DNA of 15,756 nucleotides from Paracoccaceae bacterium. Its GTDB lineage: Bacteria; Pseudomonadota; Alphaproteobacteria; Rhodobacterales; Rhodobacteraceae. The stretch covers positions 3,771 to 19,526 of the forward strand of contig NVQY01000027.1 of NCBI GenBank assembly GCA_002400675.1, written 5' to 3'. Below, piece by piece: positions 1-8,282 of the stretch (position 1 is its first letter; every line of letters begins with the position of its first letter). A program made the translations under genes and the position numbers. Under the pieces are notes generated by a model. The model did not search any database. It was not told the DNA's origin and saw only the letters and a list, made by a program, of their open reading frames with translations.

Positions 1-1
1 G

Positions 2-736
2 CGCGGCTTGCGGGTCGGCGCGGTTGCCTGCGACGAGACCGAGACACTAGGTGTCAATTCGCGCGCCGATCTGGTCAATGCACAGGCGGTTTTCCAGACC
101 CGTGCGCGGGCGGAATTGCTGGAAACCGGCGTGTCGATGATGGCCCCCGAAACGGTATTCCTGGCCTTTGACACGGTGATTGGCCGCGACGCGCTGATCG
201 AGCAGAACGTGGTGTTCGGCCCCGGAGTCACGGTCGAAAGCGGCGCTCATATCCGCGCGTTTTCCCACCTCGAAGGCTGCCATGTCAGTCGCGGCGCAAT
301 CGTCGGCCCCTATGCGCGCCTGCGCCCGGGCACGGAATTGTCCGAAGACGTGCGGGTCGGCAATTTTGTTGAAATCAAGAATGCCATTGTTTCGCAAGGG
401 GCCAAGATCAACCACCTCAGCTATGTGGGCGATGCCTCGGTCGGAGCGCGGGCCAACCTGGGTGCCGGGACAATAACCTGCAATTATGACGGTGTGATGA
501 AGCACAGAACCGAGATTGGCGCAGATGCCTTTATCGGCTCGAACACCATGCTGATCGCCCCGGTGAAAATTGGCACCGGCGCGCTGACCGCGTCCGGGTC
601 GGTGATCACCAAAGACGTCGGCGATGACGCGCTTTCCATGGCGCGCGCACCGCAGGTGATAAAACCGGGATATGCCCGCAAATTGTTCGATATGTTAAAG
701 GCACGCAAGAAACGCCGTGAACAAGGGGCCGTATAA
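2..736 (+). CDS. glmU: GlmU, C-terminal part (bifunctional UDP-GlcNAc pyrophosphorylase / GlcN-1-P acetyltransferase), 5' truncated
   Basis: The protein acetylates glucosamine-1-phosphate and then uridylylates it to UDP-GlcNAc, the cytoplasmic precursor of peptidoglycan and lipid A. The reading frame is open from base 2, so the start and most of the N-terminal uridylyltransferase domain lie outside the window. About 244 residues remain of a family usually near 450. The visible part begins at the end of the nucleotidyltransferase domain: GVNSR carries the Asn equivalent to the Mg-binding residue in E. coli GlmU. A left-handed beta-helix of hexapeptide repeats follows (roughly residues 50-205 of the fragment). 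Its acetyltransferase signatures are [33 protein letters not shown] and [11 protein letters not shown]. The basic tail (KARKKRRE) is typical of the family. The stop TAA overlaps the glmS ATG by one base, so translation is probably coupled. Confidence 0.96.
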   Translation, partial: RGLRVGAVACDETETLGVNSRADLVNAQAVFQTRARAELLETGVSMMAPETVFLAFDTVIGRDALIEQNVVFGPGVTVESGAHIRAFSHLEGCHVSRGAIVGPYARLRPGTELSEDVRVGNFVEIKNAIVSQGAKINHLSYVGDASVGARANLGAGTITCNYDGVMKHRTEIGADAFIGSNTMLIAPVKIGTGALTASGSVITKDVGDDALSMARAPQVIKPGYARKLFDMLKARKKRREQGAV

Positions 737-2559
737 TGTGCGGAATTGTCGGGGTGCTGGGCAACCACGAAGCCGCCCCCTTGCTGGTTGAGGCGCTGAA
801 ACGGCTGGAATATCGCGGCTATGACAGCGCCGGAATTGCCACCGTGAACAATGGCGTTCTGGATCGCCGGCGTGCGGTGGGCAAGTTGGTCAACCTGTCG
901 GATTTGCTGGTGCATGACCCGTTGCCCGGCAAGTCCGGCATCGGCCACACCCGCTGGGCCACGCATGGGGCACCCACGGTCGACAATGCCCACCCCCATC
1001 GCGCCGGATCGGTGGCGGTGGTGCACAACGGCATCGTTGAGAACTACCGCGACCTGCGCGCCGAACTGGCCGATCTGGGCATCGCGTTTCAGACCGAAAC
1101 AGATACCGAAACCATCGCTCTGATGACCGAACGGCATATGCGTGACGGCTCCAGCCCCATCGAGGCCGCCAACAAGACGCTGGACCAGTTGACCGGGGCC
1201 TTTGCGCTGGCGTTCCTGTTTGACGGCGAAGAAGACCTGATCGTTGCCGCCCGCAAAGGGTCACCGTTGGCCATCGGTCACGGCACAGGCGAGATGTTTG
1301 TGGGCAGCGATGCTATCGCGCTGGCCCCGCTGACCGACCAGATCACCTATCTGGAAGAAGGCGACCGCGCGGTCGTGACCCGCAACACTCTGGAAATACG
1401 CGATATTAACGGCGCGCTGGTCAATCGCAACATGCGCCGGATAGAAGTGGACACCACCAGCGTCGACAAATCCGGGCACAAGCATTTCATGGCCAAGGAG
1501 ATCGCCGAACAGCCCAACGTGCTGGCCCGCGCCATCGACCATTACCTGCCAGCCGGGGAAACCACCGTTAACCTGCCGGGAGAGGGGCTTAATTTCGCCC
1601 AGATCGAGCGCCTGACGCTGGTCGCCTGCGGCACTGCCTATTACGCCTGCATGACGGCGAAATACTGGTTCGAAAACCTCGCCCGGCTGCCGGTCGAAAT
1701 TGATGTCGCCTCCGAATACAGATACCGCGAACCGCCCATCACCCCGGGCACCGTGGCGCTGTTTGTCAGCCAGTCGGGCGAGACCGCCGACACATTGGCC
1801 GCTTTGCGTTATTGCAAAGGCAAGGCTGACAAAATCGTTTCGGTGGTCAATGTCCCCGAAAGTTCGATCGCCCGTGAAAGTGACCTTGCCCTGCCCATTC
1901 TGGCCGGTATCGAAGTCGGCGTTGCCTCGACCAAGGCGTTCACCTGCCAGCTCAGCGTGCTATTGGTGCTGGCGCTGAAGGCCGGGTTTGACCGGGGGCA
2001 TATCAGCGCCGATCAGATGCAGGATCACGTGGCGACCTTGCGCGGACTGCCGTCGGTGGTGAATGCCGCACTTGATCTGAACAAGGCGATCCAACGCACG
2101 GGACAGGCGTTAAGCGAGGCGCGTGATGTCCTGTTTTTGGGGCGCGGGCAGATGTATCCACTTGCCCATGAGGGCGCATTGAAACTGAAAGAAATCAGCT
2201 ATATACACGCCGAAGCTTATGCATCAGGTGAACTTAAACACGGGCCCATCGCCCTGATCGACAAACATATGCCGGTGGTTGTGATGGCCCCGCGCGACGC
2301 GTTGTTCGACAAGACCATATCGAACATGCAGGAAGTCATGGCGCGCAAGGGCAAGGTGGTTTTGATCTCGGATGCGGATGGCATAGAACAGGCCGGCGAC
2401 GGGGTTTGGCGCACCATTCGCATGCCCTCGGTGGCCGATATTCTGGCCCCGATCCTATACGCGGTCCCGGCCCAGCTTTTGGCCTATCACACGGCGGTAG
2501 CCAAGGGAACGGACGTGGACCAGCCCCGCAATCTTGCAAAATCAGTCACGGTGGAATGA
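736..2559 (+). CDS. glmS: Glutamine--fructose-6-phosphate aminotransferase (isomerizing), GlmS
   Basis: GlmS converts fructose-6-phosphate and glutamine to glucosamine-6-phosphate, the first committed step to UDP-GlcNAc. The 607-residue length is normal for the family. After Met removal the N-terminal Cys (MCGIVGVLG) is the Ntn glutaminase nucleophile. Glutamine-domain motifs RGYDS, GIGHTRWATHG and HNGIVENY are present. The isomerase half has two SIS domains with CGTAYYAC, SQSGETADT, GVASTKAFTCQL and EGALKLKEISYIHAEAY, then GELKHGPIAL. The C-terminal tail ends DQPRNLAKSVTVE, including the conserved Lys that contacts the sugar. The ATG lies in the TAATG overlap with glmU, with an AAGGGG Shine-Dalgarno inside the end of glmU. 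No glmS ribozyme could fit in this overlap, so control by that route is excluded here. Confidence 0.98.
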   Translation: MCGIVGVLGNHEAAPLLVEALKRLEYRGYDSAGIATVNNGVLDRRRAVGKLVNLSDLLVHDPLPGKSGIGHTRWATHGAPTVDNAHPHRAGSVAVVHNGIVENYRDLRAELADLGIAFQTETDTETIALMTERHMRDGSSPIEAANKTLDQLTGAFALAFLFDGEEDLIVAARKGSPLAIGHGTGEMFVGSDAIALAPLTDQITYLEEGDRAVVTRNTLEIRDINGALVNRNMRRIEVDTTSVDKSGHKHFMAKEIAEQPNVLARAIDHYLPAGETTVNLPGEGLNFAQIERLTLVACGTAYYACMTAKYWFENLARLPVEIDVASEYRYREPPITPGTVALFVSQSGETADTLAALRYCKGKADKIVSVVNVPESSIARESDLALPILAGIEVGVASTKAFTCQLSVLLVLALKAGFDRGHISADQMQDHVATLRGLPSVVNAALDLNKAIQRTGQALSEARDVLFLGRGQMYPLAHEGALKLKEISYIHAEAYASGELKHGPIALIDKHMPVVVMAPRDALFDKTISNMQEVMARKGKVVLISDADGIEQAGDGVWRTIRMPSVADILAPILYAVPAQLLAYHTAVAKGTDVDQPRNLAKSVTVE

Positions 2560-2562
2560 CCC

Positions 2563-3096
2563 ATGGGTAAGCAGTTCGACAAGATCGAAGACGCGCATCG
2601 CGCCTTTATCGAAGCCCAGCACATGTTCTTTTCCGGCTCTGCCGCGCCAGACGGTCTGGTCAATATTTCCCCAAAGGGAATGGAGTCGCTGCGAGTGATG
2701 GGCCCCAACCGGATTTGCTGGATGAACCTGACCGGCAGCGGCAATGAAACCGCCGGGCATTTGCTGGAAAACCCGCGCATGACGTTGATGTGGTGTTCGT
2801 TCACCACCCGCCCGATCATCCTGCGCACCTATGGCACCGCGCGCACCATTCTGCCTGATAATTACGACTGGCCGGAACTGGCGGCGCTTTTCCCGCCCCA
2901 TCGCAGTGCCCGGCAGATCTATGATCTGAAGGTCGATATGGTGCAGACCTCGTGCGGGTACGCCGTGCCGTTCATGGAATACAAGGGCGAGCGTGAGACC
3001 ATGCAGAAATGGGTCGACGGCAAATCCGATGACGACATCCGCACCTACTGGGCAGAGCGAAATTCAACCACCCTGGACGGAAAACCCACCAGATAA
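2563..3096 (+). CDS. Pyridoxamine 5'-phosphate oxidase (PPOX)-fold, FMN-binding family protein
   Basis: This is a 177-residue cytoplasmic protein with the split-barrel PPOX fold. Supporting stretches are the N-terminal helix (AHRAFIEAQHMFFSGSA), the strand GLVNISPKGMESLRV, the segment ICWMNLTGSGNETAGHLLENPRMTLMW, and ILRTYGTARTI. These resemble the PPOX-class proteins that bind FMN or a related flavin or heme. The exact substrate cannot be read from sequence, and it is not the PLP-making PdxH because the characteristic PdxH C-terminal motif is missing. The gene starts 3 bases after the glmS stop, so it is probably the last gene of the glmU-glmS transcript. Its stop is 10 bp from that of the convergent methyltransferase gene. 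The link to amino-sugar synthesis may be only positional. Confidence 0.85.
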   Translation: MGKQFDKIEDAHRAFIEAQHMFFSGSAAPDGLVNISPKGMESLRVMGPNRICWMNLTGSGNETAGHLLENPRMTLMWCSFTTRPIILRTYGTARTILPDNYDWPELAALFPPHRSARQIYDLKVDMVQTSCGYAVPFMEYKGERETMQKWVDGKSDDDIRTYWAERNSTTLDGKPTR

Positions 3097-3106
3097 TCGC
3101 CTTAGA

Positions 3107-3955
3107 TCAAAGAGTTGCGCCCACCTGATGCCCCCAGACGATGATGTAATTGTGATGCGCAGTCACCGGTTCTTCCTCGTAGATTTCAAACGGCGGAAGC
3201 AGGGATTGCAGCGCTTCAAGGTCGAGTTTGGTCTCTTCCTTGCCCGCGTGATCGGTCCGCCCGGAATTCATCGTCAGATAGCCGCGTTTCGATTGGCTTA
3301 AAACCTTGCGGATATAGGCGAGTTGCACGGGTTTGGGCACTTCCGAAAAGGCATAGTTGCTGATGACAAGATCATAACTGTCTTTCAATGCCGCGTTCAG
3401 GGTGTGGGTAACATACGCCCCAGAAAGGACAAATGATTCCAGATACTTGGACACCAGTTGATTAACGTCTGGCAGATCGAAAACATGGTATTCACCGGTC
3501 TCGAAAATAGTGTCACAAACCAGCGCCTGCCCGCCGTATCCGCCACCGATTTCGGCAATTTTCTGGCCAATGTCGCCGCCGAACAGAATTTTCAGGTCAG
3601 ACGCAACTTTGAGATAGCGCAGCGTGGTCGGTGACAATTCCCGCCCCTCATAGGTATATTTCCTTGGGTTCCCCACCGCGTCGCTTTGCAAAAGCGTATC
3701 CATCGCGCCCTGCAAAATACCATCGTCGCGGGCCTTCAGGATTTCCAGATAGGCGGCCCCGTCCTGTTGCGACACATGTTCAAGGATCTTGTTATAGGCC
3801 TTGTCGCGCTTGAAATTCTCAAAATGCCGGTAGGAGGCAACCGCGTCGCGCACGGCGCGCAGATAGCTGCCATTGTCGCTGTCAGATCGCAGCCCTTCGG
3901 CGGCCACGTATTCCTTTAGCCCCGGCACGATTTTTGTCAGATAATAGCTGCTCAA
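3107..3955 (-). CDS. Putative SAM-dependent sugar O-methyltransferase, TTG start
   Basis: This 282-residue protein resembles the family annotated as putative sugar O-methyltransferases of surface glycans. The Rossmann SAM-binding glycine motif is IAEIGGGYGGQALV (about residues 133-146). An acidic loop FDLPDV (159-164) follows, and DLVISNYAFSEVP (195-207) looks like motif IV. The roughly 130-residue helical N-terminal region before motif I is typical of this group. The start is TTG: an in-frame TGA lies seven codons upstream, no in-frame ATG lies between, and GAGGAGG sits 5 bases before the TTG. GC content is clearly lower than in the neighbours (about 52% over 3361-3780 by hand count, against about 68-70% in sampled lines of neighbouring genes), which suggests acquisition. 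The acceptor sugar is unknown. It is convergent with the PPOX gene. Confidence 0.8.
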   Translation of the reverse strand: MSSYYLTKIVPGLKEYVAAEGLRSDSDNGSYLRAVRDAVASYRHFENFKRDKAYNKILEHVSQQDGAAYLEILKARDDGILQGAMDTLLQSDAVGNPRKYTYEGRELSPTTLRYLKVASDLKILFGGDIGQKIAEIGGGYGGQALVCDTIFETGEYHVFDLPDVNQLVSKYLESFVLSGAYVTHTLNAALKDSYDLVISNYAFSEVPKPVQLAYIRKVLSQSKRGYLTMNSGRTDHAGKEETKLDLEALQSLLPPFEIYEEEPVTAHHNYIIVWGHQVGATL

Positions 3956-3960
3956 ACCAG

Positions 3961-3967
3961 CCTCCTC
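3961..3967 (-). promoter_or_regulatory. Shine-Dalgarno that fixes the TTG start of the methyltransferase
   Basis: On the minus strand GAGGAGG lies 5 bases before the TTG at 3955-3953. With the upstream in-frame stop, this makes TTG the only plausible initiation codon. Confidence 0.75.
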
Positions 3968-4067
3968 AATATTTCAAACGCCCGATCTGTTACGCCGGTT
4001 CGTGTTCCTTTCAACCGGAACACCGCAGCCGGCATTTTACGGACATAGGCGCACATTTGAAAGCCCC

Positions 4068-4095
4068 TTGATCCCCAATTTGCCTGCCCTATTGT
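4068..4095 (+). promoter_or_regulatory. Possible sigma-70 promoter of the AlkD-like gene
   Basis: TTGATC (4068-4073) and TATTGT (4090-4095) are separated by 16 bases, each matching the consensus at four of six positions. The predicted start site, about 4102, is roughly 15 bases before the ATG and leaves the AAGGAG ribosome site in the leader. A 9-bp inverted repeat (4047-4055 and 4093-4101) brackets this promoter. This is inference from motif matching only. Confidence 0.35.
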
Positions 4096-4116
4096 GCGCC
4101 TGAAAAGGAGCGGCCC

Positions 4117-4794
4117 ATGCACGACCCCTATCTGGATCAAATCCGACAATTAGCTGACCCCGAGCGGGCCAAAGGCATGGCGGCCTATCACAAGGTTGCG
4201 CGGCAATATCTGGGCGTCGCCAACCCGGTGATCAACGATCTGGCCCGCGACTGGCGGCGCGAACTGGATGTGCCCGCACGGGTGGAACTGGCCGCAAGCC
4301 TTTGGGACACCGATATATTCGAGGCCCGGCTGGCCGCTACCAAGCTGTTCATACAGGCGCGCATCCGTCCCGATGACGGGGTTTGGGCCTTGATCCAAAG
4401 CTGGCTGGGTGATTTCGATTCCTGGGCGCTTGCCGATCACGCCTGCATGGCCGCGCAGAAACGGCTGGTGGCCGATCCCACGCGGCTGGATCAGGTCGAG
4501 GTCTGGACCACCTCAGATCACATGTGGACCCGGCGCGCGGCCCTTGTGGCCACCCTGCCCTGGACCAAACAGAACCACCCCAAGCCAGATGAACTGGCCG
4601 CGCGGGATCGAATCCTTGGCTGGGCCGCGGGCTATGTGCCGGACCGGGACTGGTTCATTCAAAAGGCCATCGCCTGGTGGTTGCGCGACCTCAGCAAGCA
4701 TGACCCGGACCGGGTGCGCGATTTTTTGGCCCAACACGGCGACGCGATGAAGCCGTTTGCCCGCAAGGAAGCCGCCCGCCTTTTGCAATCATAG
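4117..4794 (+). CDS. AlkD-like DNA alkylation repair protein (HEAT-repeat DNA glycosylase)
   Basis: This 225-residue all-helical protein matches the AlkC/AlkD family, which removes 3- and 7-alkylpurines from DNA without base flipping. The residues used by Bacillus cereus AlkD appear conserved: Trp and Asp four apart in FDSWALADHAC (W103, D107), an Arg after MWTRRAAL (R139 or R140), and the WWLRDLS motif (W187, R190). Amphipathic helix pairs with repeated Trp and Arg fit HEAT-like repeats that wrap DNA. The length is close to that of B. cereus AlkD. ATG 4117 has AAGGAG six bases upstream. The gene is divergent from the methyltransferase and is followed after 77 bases by moaA on the same strand. 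It is probably a single-gene unit or co-transcribed with moaA. Confidence 0.88.
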   Translation: MHDPYLDQIRQLADPERAKGMAAYHKVARQYLGVANPVINDLARDWRRELDVPARVELAASLWDTDIFEARLAATKLFIQARIRPDDGVWALIQSWLGDFDSWALADHACMAAQKRLVADPTRLDQVEVWTTSDHMWTRRAALVATLPWTKQNHPKPDELAARDRILGWAAGYVPDRDWFIQKAIAWWLRDLSKHDPDRVRDFLAQHGDAMKPFARKEAARLLQS

Positions 4795-4871
4795 CGTTTT
4801 AGTCACCTATTTTGGCCGCGACGCGAACTATCCCCTTGCCGCCCTTGCGGGGGCGCATTAGCTATATTGGT

Positions 4872-5882
4872 ATGACTGCTCCGCTTATTGATCCGTTCGC
4901 ACGCGCAATCACCTACCTGCGCGTTTCCGTCACCGACAGGTGCGATTTCCGCTGTGTCTATTGCATGTCCGAGAACATGACCTTTCTGCCCAAGAAAGAG
5001 CTTTTGACACTCGAGGAACTGGACCGCATGTGTTCGACCTTTATCGGTCTGGGGGTGCAAAAACTGCGCATCACCGGCGGTGAGCCACTGGTGCGGCGCG
5101 GCATTATGGGGTTTTTCCGCTCAATGACCCGGCATCTGGACAGTGGCGCGCTCAAGGAACTGACGCTGACCACCAACGGGTCGCAGCTGCATAAATTCGC
5201 CGATGATCTTTATGCAGCGGGCGTGCGCCGGGTGAATGTGTCGCTTGATACGCTGGACGAGGCGAAATTTGCCGATATCACCCGCTGGGGGCGCCTGAAG
5301 CAGGTGCTGAACGGGATTGACGCGGCGCAAAAGGCTGGATTGCGGGTCAAGATCAACGCGGTTGCCGTCAAAGGGTTCAACGAGGACGAATTGCCGGGCA
5401 TCACCGAATGGTGTGCGGCGCGCGACATGGATCTGACCTGGATCGAAGTCATGCCCATGGGCGGTGACATTGAAACCGATAGTCGTCTGGGCCAGTACTG
5501 GTCACTGAAGGACGTGATGGCCACATACGGCGAAAGCTATACGGTGACCGAATTGCCCGACAACACCGGCGGCCCCGCGCGCTATGTCAGGCTAGAGGAA
5601 ACCGGGCAAAAGATCGGCTTTATCACCCCGCTTAGCCATAATTTCTGCGAAAGCTGCAACCGCGTGCGGCTAACCTGCACGGGTGAATTGTTCATGTGTC
5701 TGGGGCAGGAAGACAACGCCAGCCTGCGCGATGCGTTGCGCGAACATCAAGACACAGAAGAGCCGCTGCGACAGGCGATCCGCGCGGCGATTGAACACAA
5801 GCCCAAGGGCCATGATTTCGACTATTCGCGGCAAAAGCAGGACGGACAGATGTCGCGCCACATGAGCCACACGGGCGGCTGA
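4872..5882 (+). CDS. moaA: GTP 3',8-cyclase MoaA (radical SAM, molybdenum cofactor synthesis)
   Basis: MoaA converts GTP to (8S)-3',8-cyclo-GTP, the first step of molybdopterin synthesis. The 336-residue protein has the radical-SAM cluster motif CDFRCVYC (C24, C28, C31), the TGGEPL motif (68-73) and the C-terminal cluster with C259, C262 and C276 (spacing CX2CX13C) that binds GTP. It ends in the diagnostic Gly-Gly needed for MoaA activity. I chose ATG 4872 ([19 protein letters not shown]) because it aligns with the usual MoaA N terminus. The frame stays open 60 bases further upstream to a TTG, but that extension has no family similarity. No good Shine-Dalgarno precedes ATG 4872, which is odd. 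The stop TGA overlaps the waaA ATG by one base. Confidence 0.97.
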   Translation: MTAPLIDPFARAITYLRVSVTDRCDFRCVYCMSENMTFLPKKELLTLEELDRMCSTFIGLGVQKLRITGGEPLVRRGIMGFFRSMTRHLDSGALKELTLTTNGSQLHKFADDLYAAGVRRVNVSLDTLDEAKFADITRWGRLKQVLNGIDAAQKAGLRVKINAVAVKGFNEDELPGITEWCAARDMDLTWIEVMPMGGDIETDSRLGQYWSLKDVMATYGESYTVTELPDNTGGPARYVRLEETGQKIGFITPLSHNFCESCNRVRLTCTGELFMCLGQEDNASLRDALREHQDTEEPLRQAIRAAIEHKPKGHDFDYSRQKQDGQMSRHMSHTGG

Positions 5883-7210
5883 TGCCCCGGTCTGGCGACG
5901 GGTCCGGGACCGGCGACGCGCCGACGTTGCTGCTGCACCTTTACCGCGTTCTCACCTCGCTGATTGTGCCGTTTGTCTACCGTTCCGTTTCGCGCAAGTT
6001 GAAACGTCATGGCGTGCCGGCCCTGCGCATCCACGAACGCCTTGGCAACGCCAGCGCCCCGCGCGCGCCCGGCCCGCTGGTGTGGTTTCACGCGGCCAGT
6101 GTGGGCGAAAGCCTGTCGGTGCTGACGCTGATCACCCGCATGGGCGAACGCTTGCCACGCCATGAATTTCTGATCACCTCGGGCACCGCCACCTCTGCCG
6201 ATCTGATCGCCAAACGGCTGCCGCCCCGCACCCGTCATCAGTTTGCGCCGCTGGATGCAACCGGCCCGGTGCGGCGGTTTCTCGACTATTGGCGCCCCGT
6301 CGCCGGGGTGTTTGTGGAAAGCGAGATCTGGCCGCTGATGTTGACGGATGGGTGCGCTTCAGGGGCGCGACTGGCGCTATTGAATGCCCGACTGTCGGCA
6401 AGATCGGTGGCAAGCTGGCAAAAACGGCCCAAGACCGCCGCGTTTCTGCTGGATCGGTTCAATCTGATGCTGACCCAGAATCAACCCATGGCCGATAATC
6501 TGTTGGCGATGGGGGCAGATCGGGGCCGGGTACAGGTGGGCAGCAATCTCAAGGCGACCTCCGCCCCCTTGCCAGTGGAGCAGGCCACATTGTCGGACAT
6601 GCGCGCCGCATTGGCGGGTCGGCCCCTGTGGGTGGCCAGTTCGACTCATCCCGGCGAAGAGGCCGTTATTTTGGCGGCCCATCGTGCGTTGTTGGAGACC
6701 TTCCCCGATCTGGTCCTGCTGCTGGTGCCACGCCACCCGGAACGCGGCGACGAGGTGGCGGAGATGATCAAAGAGGCCGGGTTTACGCAGGCCCGGCGCA
6801 GCACGGGCGAGGATTTAGTCGCTGACACGCAGGTCTATCTGGCCGACACGCTGGGCGAGACCGGCACTTGGTACGCGCTGTCGCCGGTCGTTTTCATGGG
6901 GGCCTCGTTTGAACCAATCGGCGGGCACAACCCGTTTGAGCCCGCCCAGAGCGGGGCCGCCATCATCACCGGGCCGCATGTGGCCAATTTTGCCGAAACC
7001 TACGCCCCGCTGATTGCCTGTGGCGGCGCGGTCGAGGTGGCGGACGGTGCGCAACTGGCACAGACGGTGGGGCGCTGGCTAACGGACGCCGACGCATTGA
7101 ATACCGCACGGGCGGCGGCGCAAAACTTCGTGTTCTCGCAACAGGCGGTTCTGGATCAGGTGGTGGAAATCTTGTGCGCAGCACTTGATCTGGATGCGGC
7201 GCATGGCTGA
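5882..7210 (+). CDS. waaA: 3-deoxy-D-manno-octulosonic acid (Kdo) transferase WaaA
   Basis: WaaA transfers Kdo from CMP-Kdo to the lipid A precursor at the inner face of the cytoplasmic membrane. The 442-residue length fits the family. An N-terminal hydrophobic stretch (about residues 14-36) is the membrane anchor. Family motifs follow: HERLG (51-55), WFHAASVGES with the likely catalytic Glu76, LITSGTATSADL, ESEIWP (146-151), and the CMP-Kdo binding half with ASSTHPGEE (252-260), LVPRHPERGDE and GASFEPIGGHNPFEPA (340-355). The first 13 or so residues are poor in family similarity, but the TGATG overlap with moaA supports this start. The downstream glycosyltransferase begins inside its last eight bases. 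No lpxK or other lipid A gene is visible. Confidence 0.95.
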   Translation: MPRSGDGSGTGDAPTLLLHLYRVLTSLIVPFVYRSVSRKLKRHGVPALRIHERLGNASAPRAPGPLVWFHAASVGESLSVLTLITRMGERLPRHEFLITSGTATSADLIAKRLPPRTRHQFAPLDATGPVRRFLDYWRPVAGVFVESEIWPLMLTDGCASGARLALLNARLSARSVASWQKRPKTAAFLLDRFNLMLTQNQPMADNLLAMGADRGRVQVGSNLKATSAPLPVEQATLSDMRAALAGRPLWVASSTHPGEEAVILAAHRALLETFPDLVLLLVPRHPERGDEVAEMIKEAGFTQARRSTGEDLVADTQVYLADTLGETGTWYALSPVVFMGASFEPIGGHNPFEPAQSGAAIITGPHVANFAETYAPLIACGGAVEVADGAQLAQTVGRWLTDADALNTARAAAQNFVFSQQAVLDQVVEILCAALDLDAAHG

Positions 7211-8240
7211 GGTCTATGTCACCAATTTCAACCGCAACTTTACCGGCGTGTCGGCCACCGCCGCCAATGTGATCCGCAAACAGGTGAAAGAATATGATCT
7301 GAAGCTGGTGGGCCATCCTCTGCCGGGCTGCCCCGCTCCGATTGCTCTGAAACAGGCGCGGCAACTGTCCCGCACACCGCCCGCCGGCAAAGGGTTCGCC
7401 ATCTGGCACGTGCGCCGCAACCCGGAAATGCGCGCGGCGATCTGGGCGCGTGATGTGCTGCGCCTGCCGATCCGCATTGTGTTCACTTCGGCGGCGCAAC
7501 GGCGTCATTCGGCGTTGCCCCGCTGGCTGATCTCGCGCATGGACGCGGTGATTGCCACGACCAAGGCCGCCGCCGGATACGTGCCGCACGTGCGCGCGGT
7601 TGTGCCGCACGGGGTGGACACGGACCTGTTCACCCCCGCGCCGGATCGCACAGCGGCATGGCGCGCACTGGGCCATGGTGGCGCGCGCGGTATTGCCACC
7701 ATCGGGCGCATAAGGCCGGAAAAAGGCACCGATCTGTTTGTCGAGGCGATGCTGCGCCTGTTGCCGGAGCAACCCGATACGGTGGCGCTGGTAATCGGAC
7801 GCGCGGCGCGTGAACATCAGGGGTTCCTGCAAGGTCTACAAAGCAAAGTGGCCGCCGCCGGGCTAGCGGATCGAATCCTTTTTGTCGGCGAAATCCCCCC
7901 CGGCGACCTTCCCGCGCTTATCCGCGCGCTGTCACTGGTCATGCAACTACCCAGATACGAAGGCTACGGCATGATCCCACTGGAAGGCATGGCCAGCGGC
8001 GTGCCCTTTATCGGCAGCGAGGCCGGGTATTATCGCGCGTTCTCGGCACAAGGCACCAGCGGTTTGATCGTCCCGCAGGAAGCCGCGCCAGAGGCAGCGA
8101 TTGCCGCCCTCAGCCTGCTAACGGATGTGGACCGCTTTGCCGCGATGATGCGACAAGCCCGCGATCTTGCGGTGCATTCCTTCAGCGCCGCTTCGGAGGC
8201 TGCGGGAATTTCCGAAGTCTATCGCCAGTTATGGGCGTAG
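7203..8240 (+). CDS. Family 4 glycosyltransferase, probably LPS core
   Basis: This 345-residue GT-B glycosyltransferase resembles the LpcC-type core mannosyltransferases of alphaproteobacteria, but donor and acceptor cannot be read from sequence. The C-terminal nucleotide-sugar domain has GRIRPEKG (168-175) and the GT4 EX7E motif in RYEGYGMIPLEGMASGVPFI (E253, E261). The N-terminal half has NFTGVSATA, the acceptor-side loop, and PHGVDTDLF at the domain junction. ATG 7203 is preferred over the in-frame TTG at 7185 and ATG at 7194 because it gives a short eight-base overlap with the end of waaA and a normal N terminus. Position straight after waaA supports a role in adding sugar to Kdo-lipid A. 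Its TAG stop lies inside the 48-bp palindrome at 8235-8282. Confidence 0.88.
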   Translation: MAEVYVTNFNRNFTGVSATAANVIRKQVKEYDLKLVGHPLPGCPAPIALKQARQLSRTPPAGKGFAIWHVRRNPEMRAAIWARDVLRLPIRIVFTSAAQRRHSALPRWLISRMDAVIATTKAAAGYVPHVRAVVPHGVDTDLFTPAPDRTAAWRALGHGGARGIATIGRIRPEKGTDLFVEAMLRLLPEQPDTVALVIGRAAREHQGFLQGLQSKVAAAGLADRILFVGEIPPGDLPALIRALSLVMQLPRYEGYGMIPLEGMASGVPFIGSEAGYYRAFSAQGTSGLIVPQEAAPEAAIAALSLLTDVDRFAAMMRQARDLAVHSFSAASEAAGISEVYRQLWA

Positions 8241-8282
8241 GGTGGGTGCCAACCCACGCGTGGGTTGGCACCCACCCTACGC
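8235..8282. repeat. 48-bp perfect palindrome between convergent genes, containing both stop codons
   Basis: The two 24-base halves are exact reverse complements with no loop. The left half runs from GCGTAGGGTGGGTGCC to the centre CCCACG|CGTGGG. The TAG stop of the glycosyltransferase (8238-8240) and the reverse-strand TAG stop of the amidohydrolase (8277-8279) lie at mirror positions in the arms. A very stable RNA hairpin would form at the 3' end of both transcripts. No T-tract follows on either strand, so it is not a textbook Rho-independent terminator, though it may protect or terminate both messages. GTAGGGTGGGT ends resemble palindromic intergenic elements known from several proteobacteria. 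Confidence 0.93.

Noticed and set aside
4829..4860. C/G-rich hairpin before moaA as a terminator of the repair gene
   Set aside because: Only a 4-bp stem can be drawn around CCGCCCTTGCGG, and no T-tract follows.
4812..4871. Longer N terminus for MoaA starting at TTG 4812
   Set aside because: The 20 extra residues have no MoaA similarity and the TTG lacks a ribosome site. ATG 4872 gives the standard family start.
8235..8282. Reading the 48-bp palindrome as a classic Rho-independent terminator
   Set aside because: No run of T follows the stem on either strand. The hairpin may still end or protect transcripts, but not by the canonical signal.
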